Assembly: GCA_021816565.1 (NCBI GenBank)
Contig: JAKAXN010000228.1
Span: 1 to 7,286 of the forward strand
Direction of reading: 5' to 3'
From: Actinomycetes bacterium
Lineage (GTDB): Bacteria; Actinomycetota; Acidimicrobiia; Acidimicrobiales; Palsa-688
Length of the DNA: 7,286 nt
Shown here piece after piece: positions 1-6,283 of the stretch; the stretch's first letter is position 1, and every line of letters begins with the position of its first letter. The notes beneath the pieces are model-generated. The model ran no database searches. It saw only the letters and a program-made list of their open reading frames with translations, and had not been told where the DNA came from. The translations under genes were made by a program, and so were the position numbers.

Positions 1-1
1 C

Positions 2-922
2 CGATCTGGGAGCGCATCGCCGCCCGACGCCCTCCCCTCCCCCGACGCCCTCGGGGATCTCGCCGAGGAGCTGGAGGCGGTGTCGGCGATGGGTCGCGAG
101 GGACCCGACCGGAGCGGTGACCCGCTGGTCGTACTGCCGCTGGTGCACGGCCCCATGGGGGAGGACGGGACGCTGCAGGGCCTGCTCGAGCTGGCCGGGC
201 TGCCCTACTGCGGTCCCGGCGTGGCCGGCTCGGCGGCGGCCATGGACAAGGTCATGGCCAAGGCGCTGCTCGCCGCGGCCGGGCTGCCCCAGGCCCGCTA
301 CCTGGCCCGGCACGAGTCCGAGGTCGACCCGGGGCTGGCCGCCGAGGTGGAGGCCCGTCTGGGCTGGCCGGTGTTCGTGAAGCCGGCGAACATGGGATCG
401 TCGATAGGTATCTCCAAGGTGAAGGACCCCGGAGGCCTGGACGGCGCGCTCGAGATGGCCCGCCGCTACGACGACCACCTGGTGATCGAGGAGTCGGTGA
501 CCGGCCGGGAGATCGAGATGGGGGTTCTGGGCTGGCCCGCGCTACGCACGTCGGTCCCGGGCGAGGTCCGGCCCAGCCGGGACTTCTACGACTTCGACGA
601 CAAGTACCGGGCCGGGACCGCCGGCCTGGAGATACCGGCGCGCCTGGCCGACGAAGTGGTCGCCGAGATGAGCCGGCTGGCGGTGGCCGCCTGCCGGGCG
701 CTGCAGGTCGACTCCATGGCCCGGGTGGACTTCTTCTTCGAGGAGGACGGGCGGGGCCTGCTGATCAACGAGGTGAACACCATCCCCGGTTTCACCCCCA
801 TCTCCATGTACCCCCGGATGTGGGCGGCGTCGGGGGTGCCCTACCGCCAGCTCATCGACGCGCTGGTGGATCAGGCCCTGCGGCGGGCCGAGCGCAGGTC
901 CCGCTTCGAGACGGGGCACTGA
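2..922 (+). CDS. ddl: D-alanine--D-alanine ligase, 5'-truncated by window edge
   Basis: This ATP-grasp enzyme joins two D-alanines in the cytoplasm to make the dipeptide that ends the peptidoglycan stem. The reading frame is open back to the first bases of the window, so the true start lies upstream and the internal GTG at 80 is not a convincing start. In the 306 visible residues (numbered from base 2) I see HGPMGEDG at about 49-56, the ATP-grasp segment [13 protein letters not shown] at 125-137, the omega-loop motif DDKY at 199-202, Asp243 in RVDFF, and [10 protein letters not shown] from 255 with the probable Mg ligands Glu257 and Asn259. The DDKY loop resembles normal Ddl rather than D-Ala-D-Lac (VanA) ligases. 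The missing part should hold the N-terminal glycine-rich GGxSxEH segment, by family knowledge. The frame closes with TGA at 920-922. An 83-bp gap separates it from alkA, so it may or may not be cotranscribed with that gene. Confidence 0.95.
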   Translation, partial: RSGSASPPDALPSPDALGDLAEELEAVSAMGREGPDRSGDPLVVLPLVHGPMGEDGTLQGLLELAGLPYCGPGVAGSAAAMDKVMAKALLAAAGLPQARYLARHESEVDPGLAAEVEARLGWPVFVKPANMGSSIGISKVKDPGGLDGALEMARRYDDHLVIEESVTGREIEMGVLGWPALRTSVPGEVRPSRDFYDFDDKYRAGTAGLEIPARLADEVVAEMSRLAVAACRALQVDSMARVDFFFEEDGRGLLINEVNTIPGFTPISMYPRMWAASGVPYRQLIDALVDQALRRAERRSRFETGH

Positions 923-1005
923 GCCCGCGGCGTCGGTCCGGCGCCGACATCCCGGCGCCCACCTGCCTGTCCGAAAACCGCCATCACCGGCGGCCTCGGC
1001 GCGCC
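923..1005 (+). other. ddl-alkA gap with two small inverted repeats
   Basis: This 83-bp gap is the only non-coding DNA before the alkylation-repair pair. It holds two possible hairpins: GTCGG (932-936) with CCGAC (944-948) around a 7-nt loop, and CCGCC (978-982) with GGCGG (989-993) around ATCACC. GGCGCC also occurs twice, at 940-945 and 954-959. No T-run follows either stem, so neither looks like an intrinsic terminator. I could not recognise a -35/-10 pair, nor an E. coli-type Ada box. In DNA this rich in G and C short palindromes are common, so an operator role is only a possibility. Confidence 0.3.
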
Positions 1006-2607
1006 ATGCTGGCAGACGTGCCGGTAGCCGACCCGCCGTCCCGACCGCTCGACCACGAGCACTGCTACCGGATCGCCTCGAGCCGCGACGGGCGCTTCGA
1101 CGGAACGTTCGTGGTGGCGGTCACCACCACCGGCATCTACTGCCGACCGAGCTGCCCGGCGGTGACGCCCCGGCGCAGCAACGTGCGGTTCTACCTGACC
1201 CCGGCGGCCGCCCAGGGTGACGGGTTCCGGGCCTGCAAGCGGTGCCGGCCCGACGCCGCTCCCGGCTCCCCGGAGTGGGACATCCGGGCTGACGCGGTGG
1301 CCCGGGCGGTGAGGCTGATAGGCGACGGGATGGTGGGCCGGGAGGGGGTGGGCGGCCTGGCCCGCCGGGTCGGCTACAGCCCCCGGCACCTGACCCGTCT
1401 GCTCAACGCCGAGCTGGGGACGGGGCCGCTGCGGCTGGCCATGGCCTACCGGACGCAGACGGCCCGAGCCCTGCTGGAGGGCACCGACCTGCCCGTCACA
1501 GAGGTCGCCTGGGCCTCCGGGTTCAACAGCATCCGCCAGTTCAACGACGTCATCCGCCGGGTGTACGCCCAGACCCCCGGAGAGCTCCGCCGCCGCTCGG
1601 CCCCGGCGCCGGGCCCGGATCCGGCGCCGGGTGCGATGGCCGGGCCCGGTCCCGGTCGGCCGGGCGGGCCCGGGCCGGCGGTGGTCCACGCCCGGCTGGC
1701 CTACCGGCCACCCCTCGACGCCGCCGCCCTGCTCGGCTTCCTCGGCGCCCGGGCCGTACCCGGCGTCGAGTCCTACGACGGGTCCGCCTACACCACGGCG
1801 CTACGGCTGCCGGGGGGACTGGGCAGCGCGTCGATCTCGGTCCCGACCCGGGCGGGAACCTCCCCGACGCCCTGGCTGGACTGCGAGCTGCGCCTCGACG
1901 ACATCGCCGACTACGCCACAGCGGTGGCCCGCCTGCGCCGGCTCCTGGACCTCGACGCCGACCCGGAGGCGGTCCGCGCTTCCCTCTCCGGCGATCCGGT
2001 CCTGGCCCCTCTGGTGGCCGCCAGCCCCGGACGGCGCATGCCCGGCACCCACGACGCCCACGAACTGGCTCTGAGGGCGGTGGTCGGCCAGCAGGTGAGC
2101 CTGGCCGCCGCCCGGGCCGCCGGCGGCCGCCTGGCCGACCGCTTCGGCGAACCGCTCCGCTGGCCCCACGCCGGTGTGGTCCGGGCCTTCCCGACGGCCC
2201 GGGCCCTGGCCGGCGCCGATCCCGAGGATCTGCCGCTCCCCCGGACCCGGGCCACGTCCCTCGTGCGCCTGGCCACAGCGATGGCGCAGGGTGAGCTGGA
2301 GCTGCACCCCGGCGTCGACCGGCAGGCCGCCCACGACGCGCTGCTGTCCCGGCCCGGGATCGGGCCGTGGACCGCCGCCTACATCCGCATGCGGGCCCTC
2401 GGCGACCCCGACGTCATGCCCCCCGGCGACGCTGCGGTCCGCCGGGCGCTGACCGCCGCCGGGACGCCACCGCCCGGGCCCGACCGCTCCCCTCCCGCCC
2501 GGGCCGCAGACCGGCGGTGGAGCCCGTGGCGCAGCTACGCCACCGCCCACCTGTGGGCGGCCGCCGCCCGACCCGGCCCCGCGGCCGAGAAAGGACCCGA
2601 CACATGA
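1006..2607 (+). CDS. alkA: Ada-N/AraC/AlkA fusion: 3-methyladenine DNA glycosylase with methyl-sensor regulator domain
   Basis: A 533-residue protein combining an adaptive-response sensor with a repair glycosylase. Residues about 17-85 form the Ada zinc domain, with four cysteines C46, C50 (YCRPSC), C77 and C80 (CKRC). In E. coli Ada the equivalent of C46 accepts a methyl group from DNA phosphotriesters. Residues about 95-197 are an AraC-type double HTH, followed by a Pro/Gly-rich linker (about 198-225) and an AlkA N-terminal domain from about 226. The HhH-GPD domain has PGIGPW at 450-455, catalytic Asp475 aligned to AlkA Asp238, W455, Y459 and W517 aligned to W218, Y222 and W272, and the WSPWRSYA motif at 505-512. 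It should excise alkylated bases and activate its own regulon. The same fusion next to ogt is known in Mycobacterium tuberculosis. The frame is open back to 820, but that part lies over ddl and shows no family similarity; ATG 1006 fits the domain start, although no good ribosome site precedes it (GTG 1018 is the alternative). Confidence 0.93.
   Translation: MLADVPVADPPSRPLDHEHCYRIASSRDGRFDGTFVVAVTTTGIYCRPSCPAVTPRRSNVRFYLTPAAAQGDGFRACKRCRPDAAPGSPEWDIRADAVARAVRLIGDGMVGREGVGGLARRVGYSPRHLTRLLNAELGTGPLRLAMAYRTQTARALLEGTDLPVTEVAWASGFNSIRQFNDVIRRVYAQTPGELRRRSAPAPGPDPAPGAMAGPGPGRPGGPGPAVVHARLAYRPPLDAAALLGFLGARAVPGVESYDGSAYTTALRLPGGLGSASISVPTRAGTSPTPWLDCELRLDDIADYATAVARLRRLLDLDADPEAVRASLSGDPVLAPLVAASPGRRMPGTHDAHELALRAVVGQQVSLAAARAAGGRLADRFGEPLRWPHAGVVRAFPTARALAGADPEDLPLPRTRATSLVRLATAMAQGELELHPGVDRQAAHDALLSRPGIGPWTAAYIRMRALGDPDVMPPGDAAVRRALTAAGTPPPGPDRSPPARAADRRWSPWRSYATAHLWAAAARPGPAAEKGPDT
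1603..1638 (+). repeat. 18-nt in-frame near-duplication in the alkA linker
   Basis: CCGGCGCCGGG occurs at 1603-1613 and again at 1621-1631, exactly 18 nt apart. The period keeps the frame and gives two six-residue units, APGPDP and APGAMA. It sits in the Pro/Gly linker between the AraC and AlkA domains, where length changes are tolerated. Replication slippage in G/C-rich DNA is a likely origin. Confidence 0.5.
2590..2595 (+). promoter_or_regulatory. Ribosome binding site of ogt
   Basis: AAAGGA lies 8 nt upstream of the ATG at 2604, inside the last codons of alkA. It is one of the best Shine-Dalgarno matches in the window and fixes the ogt start at the ATGA overlap rather than at any codon further upstream in the same open frame. 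Confidence 0.7.
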
Positions 2608-3143
2608 TCGAACTCCTGCCCCGAGCGGTCCAGCACCCCCGCATCTGGTCCGAGGTGGAGCTGGCTATCTCCGGTACCACCATGGTGGTGGTCATCGCCT
2701 CCGACGGCGAGGCGGTTACCGGTCTGCGCTTCGGCCCCGGCGCCGACCACGCGGCCTGGCTGGCCGGATCGGACGGCCCGGCGACGACGTCCCGGTCCGG
2801 GCTCCTCGCCACCGCCGCGGACCAGCTGCGCTCCTACGCAGCCGGGGAGCTCACCGGGTTCGACGTGCCGCTGCGCCTGCACGGCACCCCGTTCCAGGCT
2901 GCGGTGTGGTCGGCCCTGACGCAGGTCCCCTACGGCCGCACCGTGAGCTACGGCGAGCTGGCCGCCGAGGTGGGCCGGCCCTCCGGCGCCCGGGCCGTTG
3001 GAGCGGCAGTGGGTGCCAACCCGGTCGGAATCATGGTCCCCTGTCACCGGGTGATCGGGGCCGGCGGGACGCTGACCGGCTTCGCCGGCGGACTGGACAA
3101 CAAGGTCGCCCTCCTCATCCGGGAGGGTGTCCTCGCCGCCTGA
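2604..3143 (+). CDS. ogt: Methylated-DNA--[protein]-cysteine S-methyltransferase
   Basis: A 179-residue suicide repair protein that moves alkyl groups from O6-alkylguanine (and O4-alkylthymine) onto its own cysteine. The active-site motif PCHRV is present with Cys147, preceded by the Asn-containing hinge NPVGIMV. The helix-turn-helix around residues 110-135 contains Arg130 in ARAVG, matching the arginine finger that flips the damaged base. The N-terminal part (1-90) is the usual divergent RNase-H-like domain, and overall length is normal for single-domain Ogt. ATG 2604 overlaps the alkA TGA as ATGA, so translation is probably coupled. The frame is open much further upstream, but that stretch is antisense-like noise within alkA. 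Having a free Ogt fits the neighbouring gene, because the fused Ada domain there lacks the C-terminal methyltransferase half of E. coli Ada. The gene ends 11 bp before the convergent anti-sigma gene. Confidence 0.95.
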   Translation: MIELLPRAVQHPRIWSEVELAISGTTMVVVIASDGEAVTGLRFGPGADHAAWLAGSDGPATTSRSGLLATAADQLRSYAAGELTGFDVPLRLHGTPFQAAVWSALTQVPYGRTVSYGELAAEVGRPSGARAVGAAVGANPVGIMVPCHRVIGAGGTLTGFAGGLDNKVALLIREGVLAA

Positions 3144-3154
3144 GCCCCGCCTCT

Positions 3155-4003
3155 TCAGCTCACGAAGCCGACAGCCACCGGCCGCTGGGTCGAGGTGACC
3201 ACCCCGCCCGCGACCTCGGCTGTCACAGCCAGCGCCTGCACCCCGGAACTGGCCCGGAACGACACCACCCGACCCGGGGCGCTGCCGAGGACACCGTAGG
3301 AGATGCGCTGGTCGCCCACCACGCCCCACAGCTGGTAGGTGCGGGCCGCGGAGAGAGGCGCCAGTTCGGAGTGGTACAGGTACCCCTGACCCCCCGGCAG
3401 GATCACCGCCTCGAGGCGGTCGGACCCGCCGTTGACCGCCTTGAGAGCGATGCGCTGAGCGCCCGGCACGGCCAGGGCCTGGTCGACCGCCACCATGGTG
3501 GGGCTGGCAGCCATGGCCGAGATCTGGCCCTGGAGGTGGTCGGTGCGGCCCTGCAGGCGGGCCACCTCGACGCCCATCAGCGCCACCACGACCACCGCGG
3601 CCGCGGCCACCAACCCGGCCGCCCGGTTGAAACCGGACCACCGCCCGGCCCGCCGGGAGCCGGCCGACCCGGCGTCGGGCCGGTGGCCCTCGGCGGAGGG
3701 GTCCCCGGTGGTGTCCACCCGCACCAGCTTGAGGCCGTGGGGAGCCCCGATGTCGTAGCTCGAGGTGGTGTCGCCCGAGTCGTTGATGCCGGCGACCACC
3801 CGGTCCCAGAGGCCGTCGGGGGCCTCCTGGCCGGCGTAGGCCAGCAGGCCGACGACCTCCCGGTGGCTGCGCAGCTCGTCGCGGCAGCGGGGGCAGACCT
3901 CGAGGTGGGCCTCGACGGCCGCCGCCTCGTCCGCGTCGACGGCGTCGAGGGCGAACGCCCCCAGGAGCTCGGACGCCTCAGCGTGACTCATCACTCCGAC
4001 CAT
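3155..4003 (-). CDS. RskA-type anti-sigma factor, single-pass membrane protein
   Basis: A 282-residue partner of the ECF sigma factor encoded just upstream. The N-terminal 75 residues form a zinc-associated anti-sigma domain with HLEVCPRC (H33, C37, C40). A hydrophobic stretch at about 128-148 (GLVAAAAVVVVALMG) is the only membrane segment, giving a cytoplasmic N-terminus and an extracytoplasmic C-terminus. A short heptad-like stretch (about 149-162) precedes the RskA C-terminal domain (about 165-282). By family knowledge it holds the sigma factor at the membrane until its outer part is cleaved or released. Start choice: ATG 4003 overlaps the sigma gene by 13 bp and has GGTGGG 6 nt upstream; ATG 3991 (four codons shorter, TGATG overlap) has GGAG only 2 nt away, too close, so I prefer 4003. 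Family assignment is firm; the exact cognate (RskA/SigK-like) is inferred. Confidence 0.9.
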   Translation of the reverse strand: MVGVMSHAEASELLGAFALDAVDADEAAAVEAHLEVCPRCRDELRSHREVVGLLAYAGQEAPDGLWDRVVAGINDSGDTTSSYDIGAPHGLKLVRVDTTGDPSAEGHRPDAGSAGSRRAGRWSGFNRAAGLVAAAAVVVVALMGVEVARLQGRTDHLQGQISAMAASPTMVAVDQALAVPGAQRIALKAVNGGSDRLEAVILPGGQGYLYHSELAPLSAARTYQLWGVVGDQRISYGVLGSAPGRVVSFRASSGVQALAVTAEVAGGVVTSTQRPVAVGFVS

Positions 4004-4572
4004 GATGCACCCACCGCGGTGTCAGCGAGAACGGTACGCATACGCTTAAGCCCGCTCCGGATCCGGCTCTTGACCGTACCCTCCGGGGCGCCCAGCTCGG
4101 AGGCCGCCTCCCGGTAGGTCCGCCCGCCGAAGTAGGCCAGCTCTATGGCCCTGCGCTCGTCGTCGGGCAGGAGCGAGACCGCCTCGCGGACCCGCTCGGC
4201 CACGGCCATGTCCCAGATCTCACGCTCCAGGTCGTACCCGGCCTCCGCAGCAGCCCGGGCCTCCCGGGCCTCCCGGTCCTTGCGGGCGGTGTCGGAACGC
4301 AGCAGGTCGACCGCCCGGCCGTGGGTCTGGGCCAGGAGGAACGACCGCAGCGAGCCCCGCTCCGGGTCGAAGCGCTCCGGGGAGTTCCACAGCCGGACGA
4401 ACACCTCCTGGACGATCTCCTCGGCGCGCCCGGCGTCTCCGAGGACCCGCTTGGCCAGGGCGAACACCGCCCCGCCGTGGCGACGGAACACCTCGGCCAT
4501 GGCGTCTTCGTGGAAGCGCCCGATAGCGACGACCAACCCAGCATCGCTTGCGTCCGTCAATGATCGCACCAT
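3991..4572 (-). CDS. ECF-type RNA polymerase sigma factor (SigK-like group)
   Basis: A 193-residue extracytoplasmic-function sigma factor that directs RNA polymerase to a stress regulon. Region 2 spans about 24-93, with AEEIVQEVFVRLW (50-62) and the conserved DPERGSLRSFLLAQTHGRAVD stretch around 69-89. Region 4 spans about 126-180, with LLPDDERRAIELAYFGG and the DNA-contact helix-turn-helix around 151-179 (TYREAASELG, then GTVKSRIRSGL). No sigma region 3 or extra domain is visible, as expected for ECF proteins. It overlaps the downstream anti-sigma gene, the usual arrangement for a sigma/anti-sigma pair. The RskA-like partner and the ARGS/HGRAVD pattern suggest the SigK group, but I cannot place it firmly. 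The ATG at 4572 lacks a clear Shine-Dalgarno site. The 79-bp gap upstream leaves room for an own, possibly self-activated promoter. Confidence 0.93.
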   Translation of the reverse strand: MVRSLTDASDAGLVVAIGRFHEDAMAEVFRRHGGAVFALAKRVLGDAGRAEEIVQEVFVRLWNSPERFDPERGSLRSFLLAQTHGRAVDLLRSDTARKDREAREARAAAEAGYDLEREIWDMAVAERVREAVSLLPDDERRAIELAYFGGRTYREAASELGAPEGTVKSRIRSGLKRMRTVLADTAVGASWSE

Positions 4573-4579
4573 CGCTTCA

Positions 4580-4607
4580 TGTACGGAGCCGGGGCCGCAG
4601 CGGATGA
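4580..4607 (-). promoter_or_regulatory. Candidate ECF-type promoter of the sigma gene
   Basis: Reading the minus strand, TCATCC (4607-4602) is followed after 16 nt by CGTACA (4585-4580). The known M. tuberculosis SigK promoter has CCATCC and CGAATA at about this spacing, so the matches are 5 of 6 and 4 of 6. The -10 element ends 7 nt before the ATG at 4572, so transcription would begin at or next to the start codon, which agrees with the missing ribosome site. This would make the sigma gene self-activated. The match is short and could be chance. Confidence 0.25.
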
Positions 4608-4626
4608 CATTCGGATCGAAACGGTA

Positions 4627-4642
4627 CCGGCCGGCCGGCCGG
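4627..4642. repeat. (CCGG)4 tetranucleotide repeat
   Basis: Four perfect tandem CCGG units lie between the SCP2 gene and the sigma gene, about 55 bp upstream of the sigma start. The tract is its own reverse complement. It could change length by slippage or form a cruciform, but four units are not rare in DNA of this composition. Confidence 0.6.
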
Positions 4643-4651
4643 GAAACCCAC

Positions 4652-5041
4652 TCAAGGGACGGGGCTCAGCGCGGCCACCGCCTGCCGCCAGCCCTCGAAG
4701 GCGTCGGTGGTGGTGGATTCGAGGAACGCCAGTAGAGCCGACCCGTCCCCGGTCGCCTTCAGCCGGCCCCGCATGAACGCCACGCTGGGCTCCACCCGCC
4801 CGGCCAGCACGTCGGCGGCGTCGGCGGCGGCCAGGCTGAGGGCCAGGTCGGCGTCGCTCACCGGGCCGGCCCCCGACCCGGTCACCCGGCCCTTCTCGTA
4901 ACGCCAGTGGAGGCAGACCTCCCGGCGGGGAGCCGACGCCAAAGACAGCGTCACCGTGGCGTCGGCGCCGGGCGCCTCGGGGAGGAGGTGGCACAGCCCG
5001 GCGGCCTCCTCGGCCCATCCGGGGCTGAGCCAGTCAGCCAT
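4652..5041 (-). CDS. SCP2 sterol-binding-domain protein
   Basis: A 129-residue soluble protein that consists almost entirely of one SCP2-like domain, a hydrophobic pocket that binds lipids or other apolar ligands. The best mark is the stretch VAFMRGRLKATGD at about 87-99, typical of the family's FMxGxLKxxGD segment, followed by the helix SALLAFL; the strand pair around 28-50 (ATVTLSLA, CLHWRYEKG) fits the start of the fold. There is no signal peptide or membrane segment. It starts at ATG 5041 inside the last codons of mca (8-bp overlap) with no good ribosome site (the upstream bases are CCCCCTCCG), so it is probably translated by coupling to mca. The ligand is unknown; the link to mycothiol conjugates is suggested only by position. 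A 79-bp gap follows before the sigma gene. Confidence 0.85.
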   Translation of the reverse strand: MADWLSPGWAEEAAGLCHLLPEAPGADATVTLSLASAPRREVCLHWRYEKGRVTGSGAGPVSDADLALSLAAADAADVLAGRVEPSVAFMRGRLKATGDGSALLAFLESTTTDAFEGWRQAVAALSPVP

Positions 5042-5945
5042 CGGAGGGGGTGCCCACCGACACCGTGTCCACGCCGGCGAACAGGTCGTCAGCCGCCGGT
5101 CCAGTGGCGGTCAGGTCCCGGGCCACCTCGTACTCCTCGTAGGGGTACAGCTTGTCGGCGATCTCGGGGGGCAGGCCGAACCAGTGCCGCGAGTTCGGGT
5201 CTATCTGGGTGGCGTGGGCCAGCAGCCCCTCCCGCACCACCGCGGCGTGGTCGGTGATGTCCACCACCACCTTCGGGCGGCCCGGGGTCGGCCCGGAGCT
5301 TTCCTGCTCCTCCGCGGCGAGCAGGCGGGCCATCCGCTCGTCGGTGTAGGGCGATTCGAGACCCAGCTCCAGGAACTTCTCGTGCATGGCCCTCATCCGC
5401 CTGGTCGACCAGCGCACGTAGCAGAGGCGGGCCGGCTGCCAGGCCGGTCCGGCGTCGGGGTAGCGGTCCGGGTCGCCGGCGGCGTCGAAGGCGATCTCGG
5501 AGATCTCGTTGACCCGCAGGTGGTCGGGGTGGGGGTAGCCGCTCTGGTCCTGCGGATAGGTGACGATGACGTCGGGCCGCTCCCGCCGGATGACCTCGAC
5601 CAGCCGGCCGACAGCCTCCTCGAGGGGGGCCTGGGCGAAGCTGCGGGGGTCCTCGTTGGCAGGGGTGCCGGGCATCCCCGAGTCGCGGTAGCCGAGCAGC
5701 ACGACCTCGTCGTAACCGATGATGCGCGCCGCGCTCCGCAGCTCCTGGCGGCGCACCTCGGGCAGGCGGTCGCGCACCTCGGGCCGGTCCATCGCCGGGT
5801 TGAGGATGTCTCCCTCCTCCCCACCGGTGCAGGTCACCAGCACCGTGCGGGCCCCGGCGGCGTGGTAGAGGGCCACGGTGCCGGAGCCCTTGGAGGCCTC
5901 GTCGTCTGGGTGGGCGTGCACCGTCATCAAACAGCGCGTGGGCAT
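5034..5945 (-). CDS. mca: Mycothiol S-conjugate amidase
   Basis: Mca cleaves mycothiol adducts of electrophiles and antibiotics into a mercapturic acid, which is exported, and GlcN-Ins, which is recycled. The 303 residues show the LmbE/PIG-L zinc site: HAHPDDE at 10-16 (H12, D15) and HPDH at 139-142 (H142). Mca-type rather than MshB-type features are the segment GDILNPAMD (about 46-54), AHATQIDP (243-250) and the closing LFAGVD. Length is normal for Mca. TTG 5951 would add two residues; I prefer ATG 5945, because a TAGTCT hexamer ends 6 nt before it, as for a leaderless transcript, and no ribosome site at proper distance exists for either codon (GAGG touches the ATG). The SCP2 gene overlaps its 3' end. 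Its presence is strong evidence that the host makes mycothiol, an actinobacterial trait. Confidence 0.94.
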   Translation of the reverse strand: MPTRCLMTVHAHPDDEASKGSGTVALYHAAGARTVLVTCTGGEEGDILNPAMDRPEVRDRLPEVRRQELRSAARIIGYDEVVLLGYRDSGMPGTPANEDPRSFAQAPLEEAVGRLVEVIRRERPDVIVTYPQDQSGYPHPDHLRVNEISEIAFDAAGDPDRYPDAGPAWQPARLCYVRWSTRRMRAMHEKFLELGLESPYTDERMARLLAAEEQESSGPTPGRPKVVVDITDHAAVVREGLLAHATQIDPNSRHWFGLPPEIADKLYPYEEYEVARDLTATGPAADDLFAGVDTVSVGTPSDG

Positions 5946-5951
5946 CCTCAA

Positions 5952-5957
5952 AGACTA
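5952..5957 (-). promoter_or_regulatory. Candidate -10 element of mca
   Basis: On the minus strand TAGTCT (5957-5952) fits TANNNT and is followed by six bases and then ATG 5945. That spacing places the transcription start at the A of the ATG, a leaderless arrangement that is frequent in actinobacteria. No recognisable -35 element lies 16-18 nt upstream (CCCGGG there), which limits confidence. Confidence 0.35.
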
Positions 5958-5962
5958 CGGGG

Positions 5963-5986
5963 AAAAAGGGCCGGCCCGGGTGGCCC
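5963..5986 (-). terminator. Possible intrinsic terminator after the carbinolamine dehydratase gene
   Basis: On the minus strand GGGCC (5986-5982), a 9-nt loop and GGCCC (5972-5968) are followed at once by TTTTT (5967-5963). The stem is short at 5 bp but all G/C, and competing pairings exist inside GGGCCGGCCC. It lies 10 bp after the stop codon of the dehydratase gene and just before the likely mca promoter, so it would separate the two transcription units. Confidence 0.4.
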
Positions 5987-5995
5987 GAGCGGGGC

Positions 5996-6283
5996 CTACC
6001 CCCCGCCCAGGGCGTCGACGGCCCGGGCCAGGTCGAAGTCCCAGTCGGTCAGCCCGCCCCGGTCGTGGGTGCTCAACCGCAGGCCCACCCGGTTCCAGGA
6101 GATGGTGATGTCGGGGTGGTGGTTCCGCTGCTCCGCCAGGTCGGCGACACGGTTGACGAAGGCCATGGACCCCCGGAAATCGGCGAAGGTCAGGTCCTTG
6201 CGCAGCTCCCGGCCCTCGAGCTGCCACTCCACGCCGGCCAGCTGCCGCTCGATCTCCTCCCCGCTCAGCAGTTCCCGCTTCAC
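5996..6283 (-). CDS. 4a-hydroxytetrahydrobiopterin dehydratase (pterin-4a-carbinolamine dehydratase)
   Basis: A 95-residue enzyme that dehydrates 4a-hydroxy-tetrahydropterin to the quinonoid dihydropterin, recycling the cofactor of aromatic amino acid hydroxylases. The family signature is intact: E51-QRN-HHP (H55, H56, P57), W63, H73 and D82/D84 at the expected intervals. Length is typical for the single-domain family. The GTG at 6283 is the first possible start, because an in-frame TAG lies four codons upstream. No clear ribosome site is present; TAGAAA ends 6 nt before the GTG and could be a -10 element of a leaderless message, as for mca. No phenylalanine hydroxylase is visible nearby. Many bacteria carry such lone copies, where the partner is elsewhere or the role is unclear. 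It is divergent from the coupling-ATPase gene. Confidence 0.93.
   Translation of the reverse strand: MKRELLSGEEIERQLAGVEWQLEGRELRKDLTFADFRGSMAFVNRVADLAEQRNHHPDITISWNRVGLRLSTHDRGGLTDWDFDLARAVDALGGG

Noticed and set aside
80..82. GTG at 80 as the start of ddl
   Set aside because: The frame is open to the window start, and a start here would remove the N-terminal ATP-grasp segment that Ddl needs.
820..1005. N-terminal extension of the Ada-AlkA frame back to GTG 820
   Set aside because: This part overlaps the end of ddl in another frame, gives an Ala/Arg/Gly-rich sequence with no family similarity, and the Ada domain starts normally after ATG 1006.
3144..3154. Shared terminator between the convergent ogt and anti-sigma genes
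   Set aside because: Only 11 bp separate the stop codons and I see no stem with a T-run on either strand there.
2535..3641. 368-residue minus-strand open frame opposite ogt
   Set aside because: It is antisense to ogt and out of frame with the anti-sigma gene, with Gly/Arg/Pro-rich composition and no recognisable domain.
2906..4117. 403-residue plus-strand open frame across ogt and the anti-sigma gene
   Set aside because: It covers two well-supported genes in other frames, and its product is a low-complexity Gly/Arg/Pro/His mixture typical of shadow frames in G/C-rich DNA.
5949..5951. TTG 5951 as the start of mca
   Set aside because: It adds only two residues, has no ribosome site, and ATG 5945 fits the -10-like hexamer. 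It cannot be fully excluded.
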